NCBI GenBank assembly: GCA_018716385.1
Contig: DVJZ01000040.1
Span: forward strand, 1 to 57,771
Length of the DNA stretch: 57,771 bases
From: Candidatus Enterenecus merdae
Lineage (GTDB): Bacteria > Bacillota > Clostridia > Oscillospirales > Oscillospiraceae
Direction of reading: 5' to 3'
The notes beneath the pieces were generated by a model. That model had not been told where the DNA came from. It worked only from the letters and a program-made list of their open reading frames with translations, and did not search any database. Shown here piece by piece: positions 31,418 through 40,293 of the stretch. Numbering within the stretch: position 1 is the stretch's first letter; each line of letters starts with the position of its first letter. The position numbers and the translations under genes are program-made.

Positions 31418-32380
31418 TCACGGCAATTCGCCAATAAACCCCATCATCTCTTCCGAGATTTCTTCGTATTGGTAGTCATGAACATAGTGCGGGCAGTCCA
31501 GCTCTACCACCTGCGCATTGGGGAGGTCAGCTGCGAAATTGTGCTGAAACCCCCTCCAAGTCTGCTCGTCAAATCCGGTTCCGCCTGATCCGTCAGAGGC
31601 AAACATCAGCAGCGGCACGTCCACCGGGCCGCCGTTGGCCACTGTTTCCGCACTGGCTTTGATCTCTTTCGTCTCATTACGCATGGCCGTGGTCAGGGTG
31701 GAACGGTAGAAAACCGCCCGGTACAGGTCCTTCTCCTCCTGCGTGAGGGTCCCATGGCGGATCGCGTCGCTCTCCGCAAGCCCGGGGATCCACCGGGTCA
31801 AGCCAACCCGCGCGGCAAAGGAGGACAGTTGCATGGCAAACAGGTTGATCTCCATCTCCCCGTATGCCTCCGGGACCGCCATGTCCAGGCCAATGATGGC
31901 CGTTACCTCCTCCGGATACTGCTGCGCCCAGTAGAGCGCCTCGATGCCAGACATGGAATGGGGGCATACTATATATGGTGCGGAAAGCCCAGCGGCGGAC
32001 AGCGCCTGCCGGGTCTCAGAGAGAACCGTATCAAGGTCCCGTGACAGGTTGGTGTCCTCACTAAATCCATAGCCCGCCCGTTCCACCACGGCAATCCGGT
32101 AACGGCTGCTTAAAAGCGAATACAAAGATTTAAAATCCAGAACCGGGGAACAGGTTCCGCTCCCGGACAGGAACACCAGGGTGACCTCGCCGTTCCCTTC
32201 CGTATAGACGTTCATAGAATGCCCGTTTACTGCAACCTGTTTACCCATCGGTTGATAGATTGCCTCCTCCCGAGCCAGCTGGATCCTGTGGTTGACCCAG
32301 GAAAGCAGAAGCAGCAGCCCCAACAGCCCGGCGATGATGAGCAAGGCGATCCCAGCCCGTTTCGCTATTCTTTTTCCCAT
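31418..32380 (-). CDS. membrane-anchored alpha/beta hydrolase
   Basis: 320-residue hydrolase. N-terminal anchor (AGIALLIIAGLLGLLLLLSWV, residues ~9-29) places the catalytic domain outside the membrane. Alpha/beta fold signs are LVFLSGSGTCSPVLDF (oxyanion region), the nucleophile elbow CPHSMSGIEAL (Ser in HSMSG, a variant of GxSxG), a late Asp and the C-terminal CPHYVHDYQ histidine. ATG 32380 follows GGGAGGG. Substrate unknown; an in-frame start at 32404 is possible. Single gene between cdd and DUF378. Confidence 0.85.
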   Translation of the reverse strand: MGKRIAKRAGIALLIIAGLLGLLLLLSWVNHRIQLAREEAIYQPMGKQVAVNGHSMNVYTEGNGEVTLVFLSGSGTCSPVLDFKSLYSLLSSRYRIAVVERAGYGFSEDTNLSRDLDTVLSETRQALSAAGLSAPYIVCPHSMSGIEALYWAQQYPEEVTAIIGLDMAVPEAYGEMEINLFAMQLSSFAARVGLTRWIPGLAESDAIRHGTLTQEEKDLYRAVFYRSTLTTAMRNETKEIKASAETVANGGPVDVPLLMFASDGSGGTGFDEQTWRGFQHNFAADLPNAQVVELDCPHYVHDYQYEEISEEMMGFIGELP

Positions 32381-32492
32381 ACTCAGATCCCTCCCAAAGC
32401 GCATTGAACCCCGTCAAAACATCAAAACTTTCCAGCATTTCTTCCTTGCCGTCGCACAAACTATCCCCGTGGAGGCAAGGAGGTTTTCTACC

Positions 32493-32708
32493 ATGTTTTT
32501 GGATAAATTAGCCCTGACCTTGGCCGTCATCGGCGGCCTGAACTGGGGCGCCATCGGTCTGTTCAACTTTGACCTGGTGGCCTTCCTCTGCGGTGGCTCC
32601 GGGACCTGGCTGGCCCGCATCATCTATACGGTGGTGGGCATCGCCGCCCTGTGGTGCATCACGCTTCTGTTTCGCAATGAGCGCGCCCCACGCAGTAGCC
32701 ACGCATAA
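32493..32708 (+). CDS. DUF378 family membrane protein
   Basis: 71 residues, two hydrophobic helices. LALTLAVIGGLNWGAIGLFNFDLV and the second segment IIYTVVGIAALWCITLLF are the DUF378 pattern (GGLNWG core). Function unknown. ATG 32493 is preceded by GGAGGCAAGGAGG. Followed by a terminator (32716-32754); single gene. Confidence 0.93.
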   Translation: MFLDKLALTLAVIGGLNWGAIGLFNFDLVAFLCGGSGTWLARIIYTVVGIAALWCITLLFRNERAPRSSHA

Positions 32709-32715
32709 GCCCCAT

Positions 32716-32754
32716 ACCGGCGCAAGGGAAATCCCTTGCGTCGGTCTCTTTTTC
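32716..32754. terminator. terminator between DUF378 and the convergent phosphodiesterase
   Basis: ACCGGCGCAAGGGA, AA, TCCCTTGCGTCGGT, then CTCTTTTT. Confidence 0.88.
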
Positions 32755-32757
32755 AAT

Positions 32758-33219
32758 CTATTTCAGCCACGCATTCAGCTTACCCGCCTCCACCTCCACC
32801 ACGCCGTAGCCAGGCCGCGCCCGCACGCCGCCCGCCGTGCCGGGGTTGAACAGCCAGGGCCCATCCCCCGCCGGCAGGTTCAATCCCCGGTGGGTGTGGC
32901 CAAAGCAGACCATGTCTGCCCCCGCCTGCCGCCCGGCGGCCAGCAGCCCATCCAGGCCTGACTTTGCCCGTTGCAGATGGCCGTGCACCAGCAGGAAGCG
33001 CACCCCCTCCACCTCCACAAGCAGCTCATCCGGCCCCGGCTCCCAGTCGCAGTTGCCCCGCAGCACATCCATGGGGATGTGGGGATACCGGCCGGATAGG
33101 GCCTGTCCATCCCGTAGGTTGTCCCCCAGGAAGAACACCCGGTCAGGACGCTCCCGCTCCACGGCGGCGGCCATCCGGTCCACCTGTCCGTGGGAGTCTG
33201 AAAAAATTGCGATCTTCAC
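32758..33219 (-). CDS. YfcE/MJ0936-type metallophosphoesterase
   Basis: 153-residue calcineurin-fold phosphodiesterase. All metal motifs are seen: IFSDSHG, FFLGDN, VLRGNCDW (GNHD equivalent with Cys for His), VHGH and CFGHTHRG, then NPGTAGG. Members hydrolyse phosphodiesters in vitro; the cell substrate is unknown. GTG 33219 follows AAAGGGTG by about 7 bases. Divergent from the three small genes at 33.3-34.3 kb. Confidence 0.93.
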   Translation of the reverse strand: MKIAIFSDSHGQVDRMAAAVERERPDRVFFLGDNLRDGQALSGRYPHIPMDVLRGNCDWEPGPDELLVEVEGVRFLLVHGHLQRAKSGLDGLLAAGRQAGADMVCFGHTHRGLNLPAGDGPWLFNPGTAGGVRARPGYGVVEVEAGKLNAWLK

Positions 33220-33301
33220 AGGGTTCACCCTTTCCCGCTTGCTACATATACTGGGACAGGAAGCCCCACTCGGGGTTTCATCGGAAACGGAGGGAATTGC
33301 C

Positions 33302-33565
33302 ATGCCAGGCTTCGATTCACTGCGCAACGACCCCCAGGCCTCCCGGCTGCTGGGCGACTCGGCCAAGCTGGAACAGCTCAAGACCGCGCCCGAAACCCAA
33401 AAGCTCTTCGATATGCTCCGCCAAGGGACCGGAGGTGATCTGGAGCAGGCTGCCGGCAAAGCTGCCAAAGGGGATACCGGACAGCTGATGGGCGCCATCC
33501 GCCGGCTGATGGCTGACCCGGAAGGGGCCCAGCTGATCCAGAAGATGAAGGAGAAACTGAAATAA
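33302..33565 (+). CDS. small conserved-type hypothetical protein, first of three
   Basis: 87 residues, soluble, helical, no cysteines. It reads MPGFDSLRNDPQASRLLGDS and continues through a short run of helices (KLFDMLRQ, LMGAIRRLMADPEGAQLIQKM). GGAGGG lies 7 bases before ATG 33302. It begins a compact run of three small genes with gaps of 28 bases and an 8-base overlap, so they are very likely one operon. No family recognised. Similar three-gene sets of unknown role occur in Clostridia from memory, perhaps in sporulation, which is not shown here. Confidence 0.7.
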   Translation: MPGFDSLRNDPQASRLLGDSAKLEQLKTAPETQKLFDMLRQGTGGDLEQAAGKAAKGDTGQLMGAIRRLMADPEGAQLIQKMKEKLK

Positions 33566-33593
33566 CAACAGCTCTGGAGGGGAGGGGCGCGGC

Positions 33594-34013
33594 GTGAGTG
33601 AACTGGAGGAAAAGCTGGAGGGGATCCTGAGCAATCCCAAGGCCATGGAGCAAATCTTCTCCCTGGCCCAGTCCCTGGGGAAGGGCTCCGCCTCCGCCCC
33701 GCCCCCCGCCGGCGATCCCCCGCCTGCGCCGGAGCGGGAGACGCCCCCCGCCCCGACCGCCGAACCGGAGGGAGGCGGCCTGCTGGGCGCCCTGAGCCAG
33801 GTGGATCCCCGCCTGATCTCCGGGGCAGTCCAGCTGATGAGCCGGTACAACAGCCAGGACGACGGCCGGGTGGCCCTGCTCCACGCCTTGCGCCCCTTTG
33901 TCAAGGAGCGCCGCTACGCCCGGCTGGATCAGGCCATCCAGATCGCCAAGCTCTCCCGGCTGATCCGGATGGGGCTGGAGCTGCTGCGCCCAAGGGAGGA
34001 TCCCCATGTATAA
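33594..34013 (+). CDS. small hypothetical protein, second of three
   Basis: 139 residues from GTG 33594. An N-terminal helix (ELEEKLEGILSNPKAMEQIFSLAQSL) resembles the start and end of the preceding protein (NDPQA/NPKAM-type helices). A Pro/Ala/Glu-rich linker (residues ~32-62) leads to a basic helical end (LISGAVQLMSRYNSQDDGRV, PFVKERRYARLDQAIQIAKLSRL). No membrane span. Function unknown. Its 3' end overlaps the third gene by 8 bases. Confidence 0.7.
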   Translation: MSELEEKLEGILSNPKAMEQIFSLAQSLGKGSASAPPPAGDPPPAPERETPPAPTAEPEGGGLLGALSQVDPRLISGAVQLMSRYNSQDDGRVALLHALRPFVKERRYARLDQAIQIAKLSRLIRMGLELLRPREDPHV

Positions 34014-34326
34014 CCACTATCAGGGAAATCCAGAGTTCATCGTCCTGGACGCCGAGCCGGAGGACACCCAGGATCAGGCCCAGTCAGAGGCCCAGTCAGC
34101 CCAAGCTCCCGCCTCTGGCCATTCCCACTCCCCCGTGCTGGGCGAGCTCACCGGCAGCCTGGGCCAGCTGCTGGGCGGTTTGCGGAAACATTTCTCCCTG
34201 GAGCGGCTGGATACCGGGGACATCCTGCTGGTGCTGATCATCCTCTTCCTCTACCTGGAGGGGGATAACCTGGAGCTGGTCATCACCCTTGGGCTGATGC
34301 TGCTGCTGGGCCTGGGAGAGGATTGA
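34006..34326 (+). CDS. small membrane-anchored hypothetical protein, third of three
   Basis: 106 residues. A polar Gln/Ser/Glu-rich first half (MYNHYQGNPEFIVLDAEPED onward) is followed by a C-terminal hydrophobic hairpin (TGDILLVLIILFLYLEGDNL, ELVITLGLMLLLGL). The second protein of the run could dock to this membrane piece; that is inference from operon order. AAGGGAGG precedes ATG 34006. No family recognised. Confidence 0.7.
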   Translation: MYNHYQGNPEFIVLDAEPEDTQDQAQSEAQSAQAPASGHSHSPVLGELTGSLGQLLGGLRKHFSLERLDTGDILLVLIILFLYLEGDNLELVITLGLMLLLGLGED

Positions 34327-35079
34327 TCAGTCCCGGGGCGACGTCCCGTCGGGCAGGACAAACCAGTCCCCCGTCCCGGACAGGGGGCTGGTGACCTGAT
34401 GAGAGCTCATCTCATAGACCACCTGCCCCTCCGCCTCGGTTTGGGCTGCGATGAGCAGGCCGCTGTTCACCGAGATCCAGTACCGGTACAGGTAGCCCAA
34501 CTGCTCATGCTCAAACTCCACATAGATGCACGCCTGCCCATCCCGCTCCACATAGCCCGCCTGGGTAATCCCCGCCGGATCCAGCGCCAGCACATCCTCA
34601 TAGGTGGGCAGGCGCTGAGCCAGATCGGCACTGTGATCGCCGGCGGGAGCCTGGTATACCTGGTCCTGGCCGTCATACCACAGCCAGAGCTGCCCTTCGC
34701 CCACAAGGGAGCACTCCACCAGGCCGGAGGGCAAAGTGGCATCAGTGCGCACCCAGCCATCCTCCTCCCAGACCTGGGCGGCGATGGAGCCCACCACCGC
34801 TCCATCCTCCAGATAGGTCGCCGAAACGCTCCGGCTGTAACTCTCATACCGGCTCAGGGATGAGATGGCCAGCTGGACGGTCTGGGGCGTGATCTCCACC
34901 GGGATGCCCCCTGCCGCCGGATCTCCGGTGGCCTGTCCCGGGCTGGAAGAAGCGTTCAGTACGGGCGCCTCCAGCTCCGGGGTCTGGATGAACAGGTTCA
35001 GCCCAAAGCTGTACAGTACCGCCACCAGCACGACGCAGGCGATGAGCACTGCCAGGATGGTTCGCTTTCTGTCCTCCAA
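34327..35079 (-). CDS. exported hypothetical protein with N-terminal anchor
   Basis: 250 residues from TTG 35079 behind GGGGGGAG. LEDRKRTILAVLIACVVLVAVLYSFGL is a signal anchor (one Cys, but no clear lipobox), a Ser/Pro/Ala-rich linker follows, then a beta-rich domain (VSATYLEDGAVVGSIAAQVW, WVRTDATLPSGLVECSLVGEGQLWLWYDGQDQVYQA, YLYRYWISVNSGLLIAAQT). The pattern recalls outer-surface or LolA-like lipid-binding folds in general, but I make no assignment. It ends the long minus-strand run, 33 bases after wecB, so it may serve wall-polymer assembly. Confidence 0.7.
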   Translation of the reverse strand: MEDRKRTILAVLIACVVLVAVLYSFGLNLFIQTPELEAPVLNASSSPGQATGDPAAGGIPVEITPQTVQLAISSLSRYESYSRSVSATYLEDGAVVGSIAAQVWEEDGWVRTDATLPSGLVECSLVGEGQLWLWYDGQDQVYQAPAGDHSADLAQRLPTYEDVLALDPAGITQAGYVERDGQACIYVEFEHEQLGYLYRYWISVNSGLLIAAQTEAEGQVVYEMSSHQVTSPLSGTGDWFVLPDGTSPRD

Positions 35080-35112
35080 GTCACTCCCCCCTTCCACGCT
35101 GGACAGTGGCCC

Positions 35113-36288
35113 TCAGCCCTTGCCCGAAAAGGCCTCCGGCGGCCGCTGCGCCCGCCCAAAGGCATAGGCGATGGCGTCGGCGATCCGGCGGCATGCCTGT
35201 CCGTCCCCATAGGGATTGACTGCGTGGGCCATCTGGCGATAGGCCGCCGGGGACTCCAAAAGCTCTGCGCTCATCTCCAGGATCCGCCCGGTCTCCACCC
35301 CCGCGATCTTCACCGTGCCCGCCTCCACCGCCTCAGGCCGCTCCGTCTCCCGGCGCAGGACAAGCACCGGTTTGCCCAGGGCGGGGGCCTCCTCCTGCAA
35401 GCCGCCTGAGTCGGTCATCACAAGGTAGCTGCGGGCCATCAGGTTGTGCATCTCGTCCGCCGCCAAAGGCGGGATCAGGTGCACGTTGTCCAGCCCGTCC
35501 AGATGGCGGTGGGCGGCCTGCTGCACCACGGGGGACAGGTGCACCGGATAGATCAGTTCCACTTGGCGGGGATAGCGCCGGGCCAGCTGGGCCAGCGCCG
35601 ACATGATCTGCTCCATGGGCTGCCCGTAGTTCTCCCGCCGGTGACAGGTCACCAGCACCACCTGCCGGCCCTCATAGTCAATCTGATTGAGGATCTCAGT
35701 TGCAAAATGATAATCCTTTACAATCGTTGTGCGCAAGGCATCAATCACCGTATTCCCAGTGACGTACACCCCCTGGGTGATCCCCTCCAGGGCCAGGTTG
35801 TCCCGGTTGGCTGGGGTGGGGCAAAAGTGCAGCGTGGCCAGGCGGCCGACCAGGGAGCGGTTCATCTCCTCGGGAAAGGGGGCGTACCGGTCTCCGGTGC
35901 GCAGCCCGGCCTCCACATGGCCCACAGCAATCTTCTGGTAAAAGGCGGCCAGCGCCCCGGCAAAAGTGGTGGAGGTATCCCCATGGACCAGCACCAGGTC
36001 TGGCCGGGTCTGCTCCAGCACCCCCTCCAGCCCCAGCAGGCATTTGCTGGTGATGGTGGACAGGCTCTGCCGCGGCTCCATGATGTCCAGGTCAAACTGG
36101 GGCTGGATCCGGAAGATATCCAGCACTCCGTCCAGCATCTGCCGGTGCTGGGCGGTGACACAGCAGCAGCTCTCAAACTCCTCCCGCCCCTCCAGCTCCT
36201 TGACCAGGGGGGCCATCTTGATGGCCTCCGGCCGGGTGCCAAAGATGGACAGCACCTTGATTGGCCCTTCAGCGCTCAGACGGCCCAT
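35113..36288 (-). CDS. wecB: UDP-N-acetylglucosamine 2-epimerase (non-hydrolysing)
   Basis: Makes UDP-ManNAc from UDP-GlcNAc for teichoic-acid or capsule-type polymers. IFGTRPEAIKMAPLV, TAQHRQML, VHGDTSTTFAGALAAFY, GHVEAGLRTGD, the PFPEEMNR segment, CHRRENYG, TDSGGLQEEAP and LVLRRETERPEA are all classical. About 391 residues. ATG 36288 is 6 bases behind GGAGG and overlaps the end of the upstream GlcNAc-1-P transferase gene by 20 bases, tying the two into one pathway. Confidence 0.96.
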   Translation of the reverse strand: MGRLSAEGPIKVLSIFGTRPEAIKMAPLVKELEGREEFESCCCVTAQHRQMLDGVLDIFRIQPQFDLDIMEPRQSLSTITSKCLLGLEGVLEQTRPDLVLVHGDTSTTFAGALAAFYQKIAVGHVEAGLRTGDRYAPFPEEMNRSLVGRLATLHFCPTPANRDNLALEGITQGVYVTGNTVIDALRTTIVKDYHFATEILNQIDYEGRQVVLVTCHRRENYGQPMEQIMSALAQLARRYPRQVELIYPVHLSPVVQQAAHRHLDGLDNVHLIPPLAADEMHNLMARSYLVMTDSGGLQEEAPALGKPVLVLRRETERPEAVEAGTVKIAGVETGRILEMSAELLESPAAYRQMAHAVNPYGDGQACRRIADAIAYAFGRAQRPPEAFSGKG

Positions 36289-37423
36289 GCTGTTCCTCCT
36301 CCCCCTCATCCTTCTCCCCTTTTGGCTGCCCGGGCCGGGCGCCCCCTGTGTGCCCCGCGACCAGCACCCGCCAGGCCAGCAGCGCGGCCAGGGCCGCCGC
36401 GGCCAAAAAGATCATAGCCCGCAGCGCCCCGCTGGTGGTGAGCACCACCGCAGACAGCCCCAGGATGGCGGAGATCACATAGAGCATACCCACCGCCTGC
36501 TTCTGGGACAGGCCCATGTCGATCAGCCGGTGGTGGACGTGGCTGCGGTCAGGGCGCATGGGGCTCTGCCCCTTGGATAGCCGGCGGATCACGGCAAAGC
36601 AAACGTCGAAGATGGGCAAGCCCAGCACCAGAAAGGGCGCCACAAAGGAGATGATGGTATACATCTTGAACATCCCCTGGATGGACATATTGGCCATGAT
36701 GAAGCCCAGGAAGGTGGCCCCCGTATCCCCCATGAAGATCTTGGCCGGGTTGAAGTTGTAGGGCAGAAAACCGATGCAGGCCCCCACCAGCGCGCCCATG
36801 ATCATGGCCACATTCAGTTCGCTGACCAGAAGGGCGATGACCAGCATGGTGGCCGAGCTGATGGTGGACACCCCGCAGGCCAGCCCGTCCAGCCCGTCGA
36901 TGAGGTTGACCGCGTTGGTGATGGCCACCACCCAGACCACCGATAAGACGATGGCCAGCCAGTCCTCCAACACCCAGATCGGGTTGTCGCTGAGCAGGTT
37001 GGGGTTGGAAAGGATGCGGATCTGGTTGCCCGCCAATACCGACACCAGCGCCGCGGCAATCTGCACCACGAATTTCAGCTTGGCCGGCAGGGCATGGATG
37101 TCGTCAAACACCCCCAACACCACGATGATCACCGCCCCCAGCAGCATCCCCCGCTCCTCCCCGTTCAGCGGCACCATCAGCACCACCGCAAACATGAAGC
37201 CCAGGAAGATGGCCAGCCCACCCAGCCGGGGAATGGGGCGGTTGTGCATCCTCCGGTCGTCCTTGGGCACGTCGATGGCCCCCACCTTCACCGAGAACGC
37301 CTTGACCAGCGGAGTGAGCACGCAGGCCACCACCGCCGCCAGTAGCAGGGTGAGCAGGATCATGCCCACGCTGCCCATGTCCAGCATCTGGCCCGGCTGT
37401 GCGATCGTCTCTATATTTGGCAT
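36269..37423 (-). CDS. undecaprenyl-phosphate N-acetylglucosaminyl-1-phosphate transferase (TagO/WecA)
   Basis: Loads GlcNAc-1-P on the lipid carrier, the first step of wall teichoic acid and related polymers. Polytopic, ~384 residues: DDRRMHNRPIPRLGGLAIF, VVLGVFDDIHALPAKLKF (Asp-Asp), NLIDGLDGLA, IFMGDTGATFLGF and the carbohydrate-specific HVHHRLIDMGLS that separates WecA/TagO from MraY. ATG 37423 was chosen as the first Met after a GGTGAG-type site; an extension to 37486 lacks support. Followed by wecB and, upstream on the same strand, an LCP ligase, so the run covers start and attachment of an anionic polymer. Confidence 0.95.
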   Translation of the reverse strand: MPNIETIAQPGQMLDMGSVGMILLTLLLAAVVACVLTPLVKAFSVKVGAIDVPKDDRRMHNRPIPRLGGLAIFLGFMFAVVLMVPLNGEERGMLLGAVIIVVLGVFDDIHALPAKLKFVVQIAAALVSVLAGNQIRILSNPNLLSDNPIWVLEDWLAIVLSVVWVVAITNAVNLIDGLDGLACGVSTISSATMLVIALLVSELNVAMIMGALVGACIGFLPYNFNPAKIFMGDTGATFLGFIMANMSIQGMFKMYTIISFVAPFLVLGLPIFDVCFAVIRRLSKGQSPMRPDRSHVHHRLIDMGLSQKQAVGMLYVISAILGLSAVVLTTSGALRAMIFLAAAALAALLAWRVLVAGHTGGARPGQPKGEKDEGEEEQHGPSER

Positions 37424-37446
37424 CTCACCGCAGCTCCTCTCTCGGC

Positions 37447-38454
37447 TTACAGGGCCACAAACCCCACTTTTCGATAGACCTTGCACAGGGTCTTGTCGGC
37501 CACATAGCCCGCCCGCTGCGCACCCGTACGGTATACCTGCTCCAGATAGGCCTTATCCTTCAGAATGCGCTCGGCCTCCTCCCGGATGGGACGAAGCGCC
37601 TCGATCACCGCGTCCCCCACCGCCGGTTTGAACGCGCCGTAGCCCTGGCCGTCAAACTCCCGCTCGATCTGGGCATAGTCCTTGCCGGTGACGGCGCTAT
37701 AGATGTTCATCAGGTTGGACACCCCGGGCTTAGCTGCCGGGTCGTAGCGCACACACCGCTCGGTGTCGCTGTCGGTCACCGCCCGCTTGAACTTGCGCTG
37801 GATGTCCTCCGGCCGCTCCATGAGAAACACGCACCCCTCGGGGGCAGACTTGCTCATCTTGCTGTCCGGCGCGGTCAGTCCCATGATCCGGGCCCCAGCC
37901 TTGGGGATATACGGCTCCGGCATCCTAAAGACCTCGCCGTAGATGCCGTTGAAGCGCTGGACGATGTTCCGGGTCAGCTCCACATGCTGTTTCTGATCCT
38001 CCCCCACCGGCACATAGTCGGGCTGGTAGAGCAGGATGTCCGCCGCCATGAGGGCCGGGTAGGTGAACAGCCCCCCGTTGACGTTGTCCCCATGCTTGGC
38101 CGACTTGTCCTTGAACTGGGTCATCCGGGACAGCTCCCCAAACATGGTAAAGCAGTTGAGCACCCAGCCCAGCTGGGCGTGCTGGGGCACGTGGGACTGG
38201 ATGAACAGGGTGTTGCGCTCCGGATCCAGGCCGCACGCGATGTACTGGGCCAACTGCTCCAGGGTGCGCCGGCGCAGGTCGGCGGGGGTTTGCCGCACTG
38301 TGATGGTGTGCAGGTCTGCCATGAAATAGTAGCAGTCAAACTCCTCCGCCCGGTCCCGCCAGTTCTGGATGGCCCCCAGATAGTTGCCCAGATGCAGATC
38401 CCCGCTGGGCTGGATGCCAGAGAGCATGACCTTCCGCTTTGCTTGTGCTTCCAT
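37447..38454 (-). CDS. trpS: tryptophanyl-tRNA synthetase
   Basis: Class I synthetase charging tRNA-Trp. LSGIQPSGDLHLGNYLGAI includes the HIGH-type HLGN, and SKMSKSAPEG is the KMSKS loop; DADHxH-type region and DILLYQPDYVPVGEDQKQHVEL are typical. 335 residues. ATG 38454 lies 8 bases behind AAAGGTG. No T-box leader is visible in the 50-base gap upstream, so it is probably expressed with its neighbours. Confidence 0.97.
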   Translation of the reverse strand: MEAQAKRKVMLSGIQPSGDLHLGNYLGAIQNWRDRAEEFDCYYFMADLHTITVRQTPADLRRRTLEQLAQYIACGLDPERNTLFIQSHVPQHAQLGWVLNCFTMFGELSRMTQFKDKSAKHGDNVNGGLFTYPALMAADILLYQPDYVPVGEDQKQHVELTRNIVQRFNGIYGEVFRMPEPYIPKAGARIMGLTAPDSKMSKSAPEGCVFLMERPEDIQRKFKRAVTDSDTERCVRYDPAAKPGVSNLMNIYSAVTGKDYAQIEREFDGQGYGAFKPAVGDAVIEALRPIREEAERILKDKAYLEQVYRTGAQRAGYVADKTLCKVYRKVGFVAL

Positions 38455-38505
38455 TGTGCTCACACCTTTTCCTCATGATCGCCCTGGGGCCCAACCCGCG
38501 GCCGC

Positions 38506-38877
38506 TCAGCCCTGCCCCGCCCCATCCAGGTAGCGGGCCGGATCCACCGGCACGGCATCCGACCACAGCCGCTCCAGGGCATAGAACTGCCTGGCCTGGG
38601 TGGTGAACACGTGGACCACCACCGCCGAGTAGTCCAGTAGGGTCCACTCCCCGCCCCGGTGCCCTTCGATGTGGTGGGGCGCCTCCCCCCGCAGATCCAT
38701 GGCCTCCTCCACCGCCTCGCACAGGGCCCGCACCTGGGTGGCGGAGGTGCCTGTACACAGCACGAAGTAGTCGGCCAACGTGGTCTGGTCCCGGGTGTAG
38801 AGCACCCGGATGTCCTCTCCCTTCTTCCCGTCCAAAGCCCGCACGGCGATGGCGGTCAGTTCTTCCGCTGTCAACAA
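38506..38877 (-). CDS. rsfS: ribosome silencing factor RsfS
   Basis: Binds uL14 on the large subunit and blocks joining when nutrients are low. 123 residues: KKGEDIRVLYTRDQTTLADYFVLCTGTSATQVRALC, HHIEGHRGGEWTLLDYSAVVVHVF and FYALERLW are the family text (Asp-Tyr-Phe and the GxxxxxWxLLDYG-type motif). Start is TTG 38877, 8 bases behind AAAGGAG; a second TTG follows it. Adjacent to nadD-yqeK through LCP, an order close to the usual nadD-yqeK-rsfS cluster with the LCP gene inserted. Confidence 0.95.
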   Translation of the reverse strand: MLTAEELTAIAVRALDGKKGEDIRVLYTRDQTTLADYFVLCTGTSATQVRALCEAVEEAMDLRGEAPHHIEGHRGGEWTLLDYSAVVVHVFTTQARQFYALERLWSDAVPVDPARYLDGAGQG

Positions 38878-38919
38878 AGCTGCTGCTCCTTTCCTTTGCC
38901 TTTATGGTTGTGTCTCCCC

Positions 38920-40293
38920 CTAAGCCCCCGCCAGGCCGGTGGGAACGGAAGCAGCGGCCGGCGGGTCCGTCCCCGGTTGCTCCGATATTCCGGGATCTTG
39001 GGAAGCTGCCGGCCCCTCTGAAGCCACCGGCTCCTGAGACACCTCTGGCTCCTGGGTCACCGGGGCACTGGATTGGGGCGGCGGGGAGACGGCTGGGGTA
39101 CTGGGCTGGGTCGACGGCTCCGGCCTTGGTGTGGATACCACAGACGGAACGCCCGCCGACGGATCGGCCAGCACCCCGGTGCTGGAGGACAGGGTGCCGT
39201 TGCTGTTCACCGTGATCAGGTCCAGCTCGTTGAGGGTCACCTCGTCCACAAAGGGATTTAACGACTCGTTGATCAGCTCCAGCAGGGCGCTCTGGTTGGG
39301 ATAGACCCGGCCGTAGTAGGGGTTGCCCTGGGCCACGCCATAGTAGGGCATGGTGACGAAGTTCACATCGTCCACGCTCAGCCCACCCATCACCGCCTGG
39401 GAGCCGAACCAGAACAGGTTCTCAATGGTCAGGTCGCTGGTGACCCGCTCCCCGAACAGGGAGGCCAGCTCCCCGATCTTGGTGACATTCTTGAGCTGGA
39501 GGGTCTGGCTGAGCACCGCCTTCAGAAAGTCGTTGCGCATCTCAATCCGGGTGATGTCGCTGCCGCCTCCCGGGTTTCCATAGGGGCTGCCGTAGTTATT
39601 GTGCCGCCAGCGGATCACCTTCATGGCGTCCTCCCCGTTCAGGAAGGTGTTGCCCGGCTCGAAGTGGATGTGCAGGTCCTGATAGGGATCATCATAATCC
39701 ATATGGTATGGGATGTCAAACCATACCCCGCCAATGGCGTCCACCATTTCCCCCACGAGCTGCCAGTCGATCATCACATAGTAGTCGGGGACAAAGCCCA
39801 CCAGCTCAGCCACCTCGCTCTTAAGCCCCTGGACCCCCGCCTCCCCCTGGCCGTACCGGTTATATACCGCATTGAGCATCTTCTGGGTCACCGACCGGCC
39901 GCTGGAGTTGATCAGGGTGTCCCGGGGGAAGGACATCACCGTGGCCTGCTGGTTGGTCACGTCGTAGGACACCAGCATCATCACGTCAGTCAGCCCCGAG
40001 GTCTCGTCGGGCCCAAAGATCAGGATGGTGTAAAAGTCCTCGCTCTTGCGCGCCCCGCTCACCTTGGGCTGGACTGAGTCGATGTCCACTCCCGCGCTGC
40101 TGTCCGGCCCCCCGCTGGCGTTGGGGTCGCCGCCGGGCAGATCGGGCCGCCGCACCCACCGGCTCCACAGCGCAGCAATGGTGGCCGCCAGCACCATGAT
40201 CACCGCCAGCACGATCAGGATGATCGCCCGTCGCCACTCCTTCCGCCGCCCACCGGGCGTCTCTCTCTTTCTGTTGCCGTGGTTTCCCGTCAT
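38920..40293 (-). CDS. LytR-CpsA-Psr (LCP) family wall-polymer ligase
   Basis: Transfers lipid-linked anionic polymers to peptidoglycan outside the membrane. Signal anchor IILIVLAVIMVLAATIAALW (residues ~24-43); LCP domain with TDVMMLVSYDVTNQQATVMSFPRDT, LNAVYNRYG, IGGVWFDIP, and the basic VIRWRHNN / RIEMRNDFL pair. The last ~90 residues are a Pro/Ser/Glu-rich tail, unusual in length, probably crossing the wall. ATG 40293 overlaps the nadD-yqeK stop (ATGA). Matches the TagO and WecB genes downstream. Confidence 0.94.
   Translation of the reverse strand: MTGNHGNRKRETPGGRRKEWRRAIILIVLAVIMVLAATIAALWSRWVRRPDLPGGDPNASGGPDSSAGVDIDSVQPKVSGARKSEDFYTILIFGPDETSGLTDVMMLVSYDVTNQQATVMSFPRDTLINSSGRSVTQKMLNAVYNRYGQGEAGVQGLKSEVAELVGFVPDYYVMIDWQLVGEMVDAIGGVWFDIPYHMDYDDPYQDLHIHFEPGNTFLNGEDAMKVIRWRHNNYGSPYGNPGGGSDITRIEMRNDFLKAVLSQTLQLKNVTKIGELASLFGERVTSDLTIENLFWFGSQAVMGGLSVDDVNFVTMPYYGVAQGNPYYGRVYPNQSALLELINESLNPFVDEVTLNELDLITVNSNGTLSSSTGVLADPSAGVPSVVSTPRPEPSTQPSTPAVSPPPQSSAPVTQEPEVSQEPVASEGPAASQDPGISEQPGTDPPAAASVPTGLAGA

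Noticed and set aside
37380-38505. T-box riboswitch for trpS
   Set aside because: Only ~50 bases separate trpS from rsfS; no T-box sequence or specifier stem fits.
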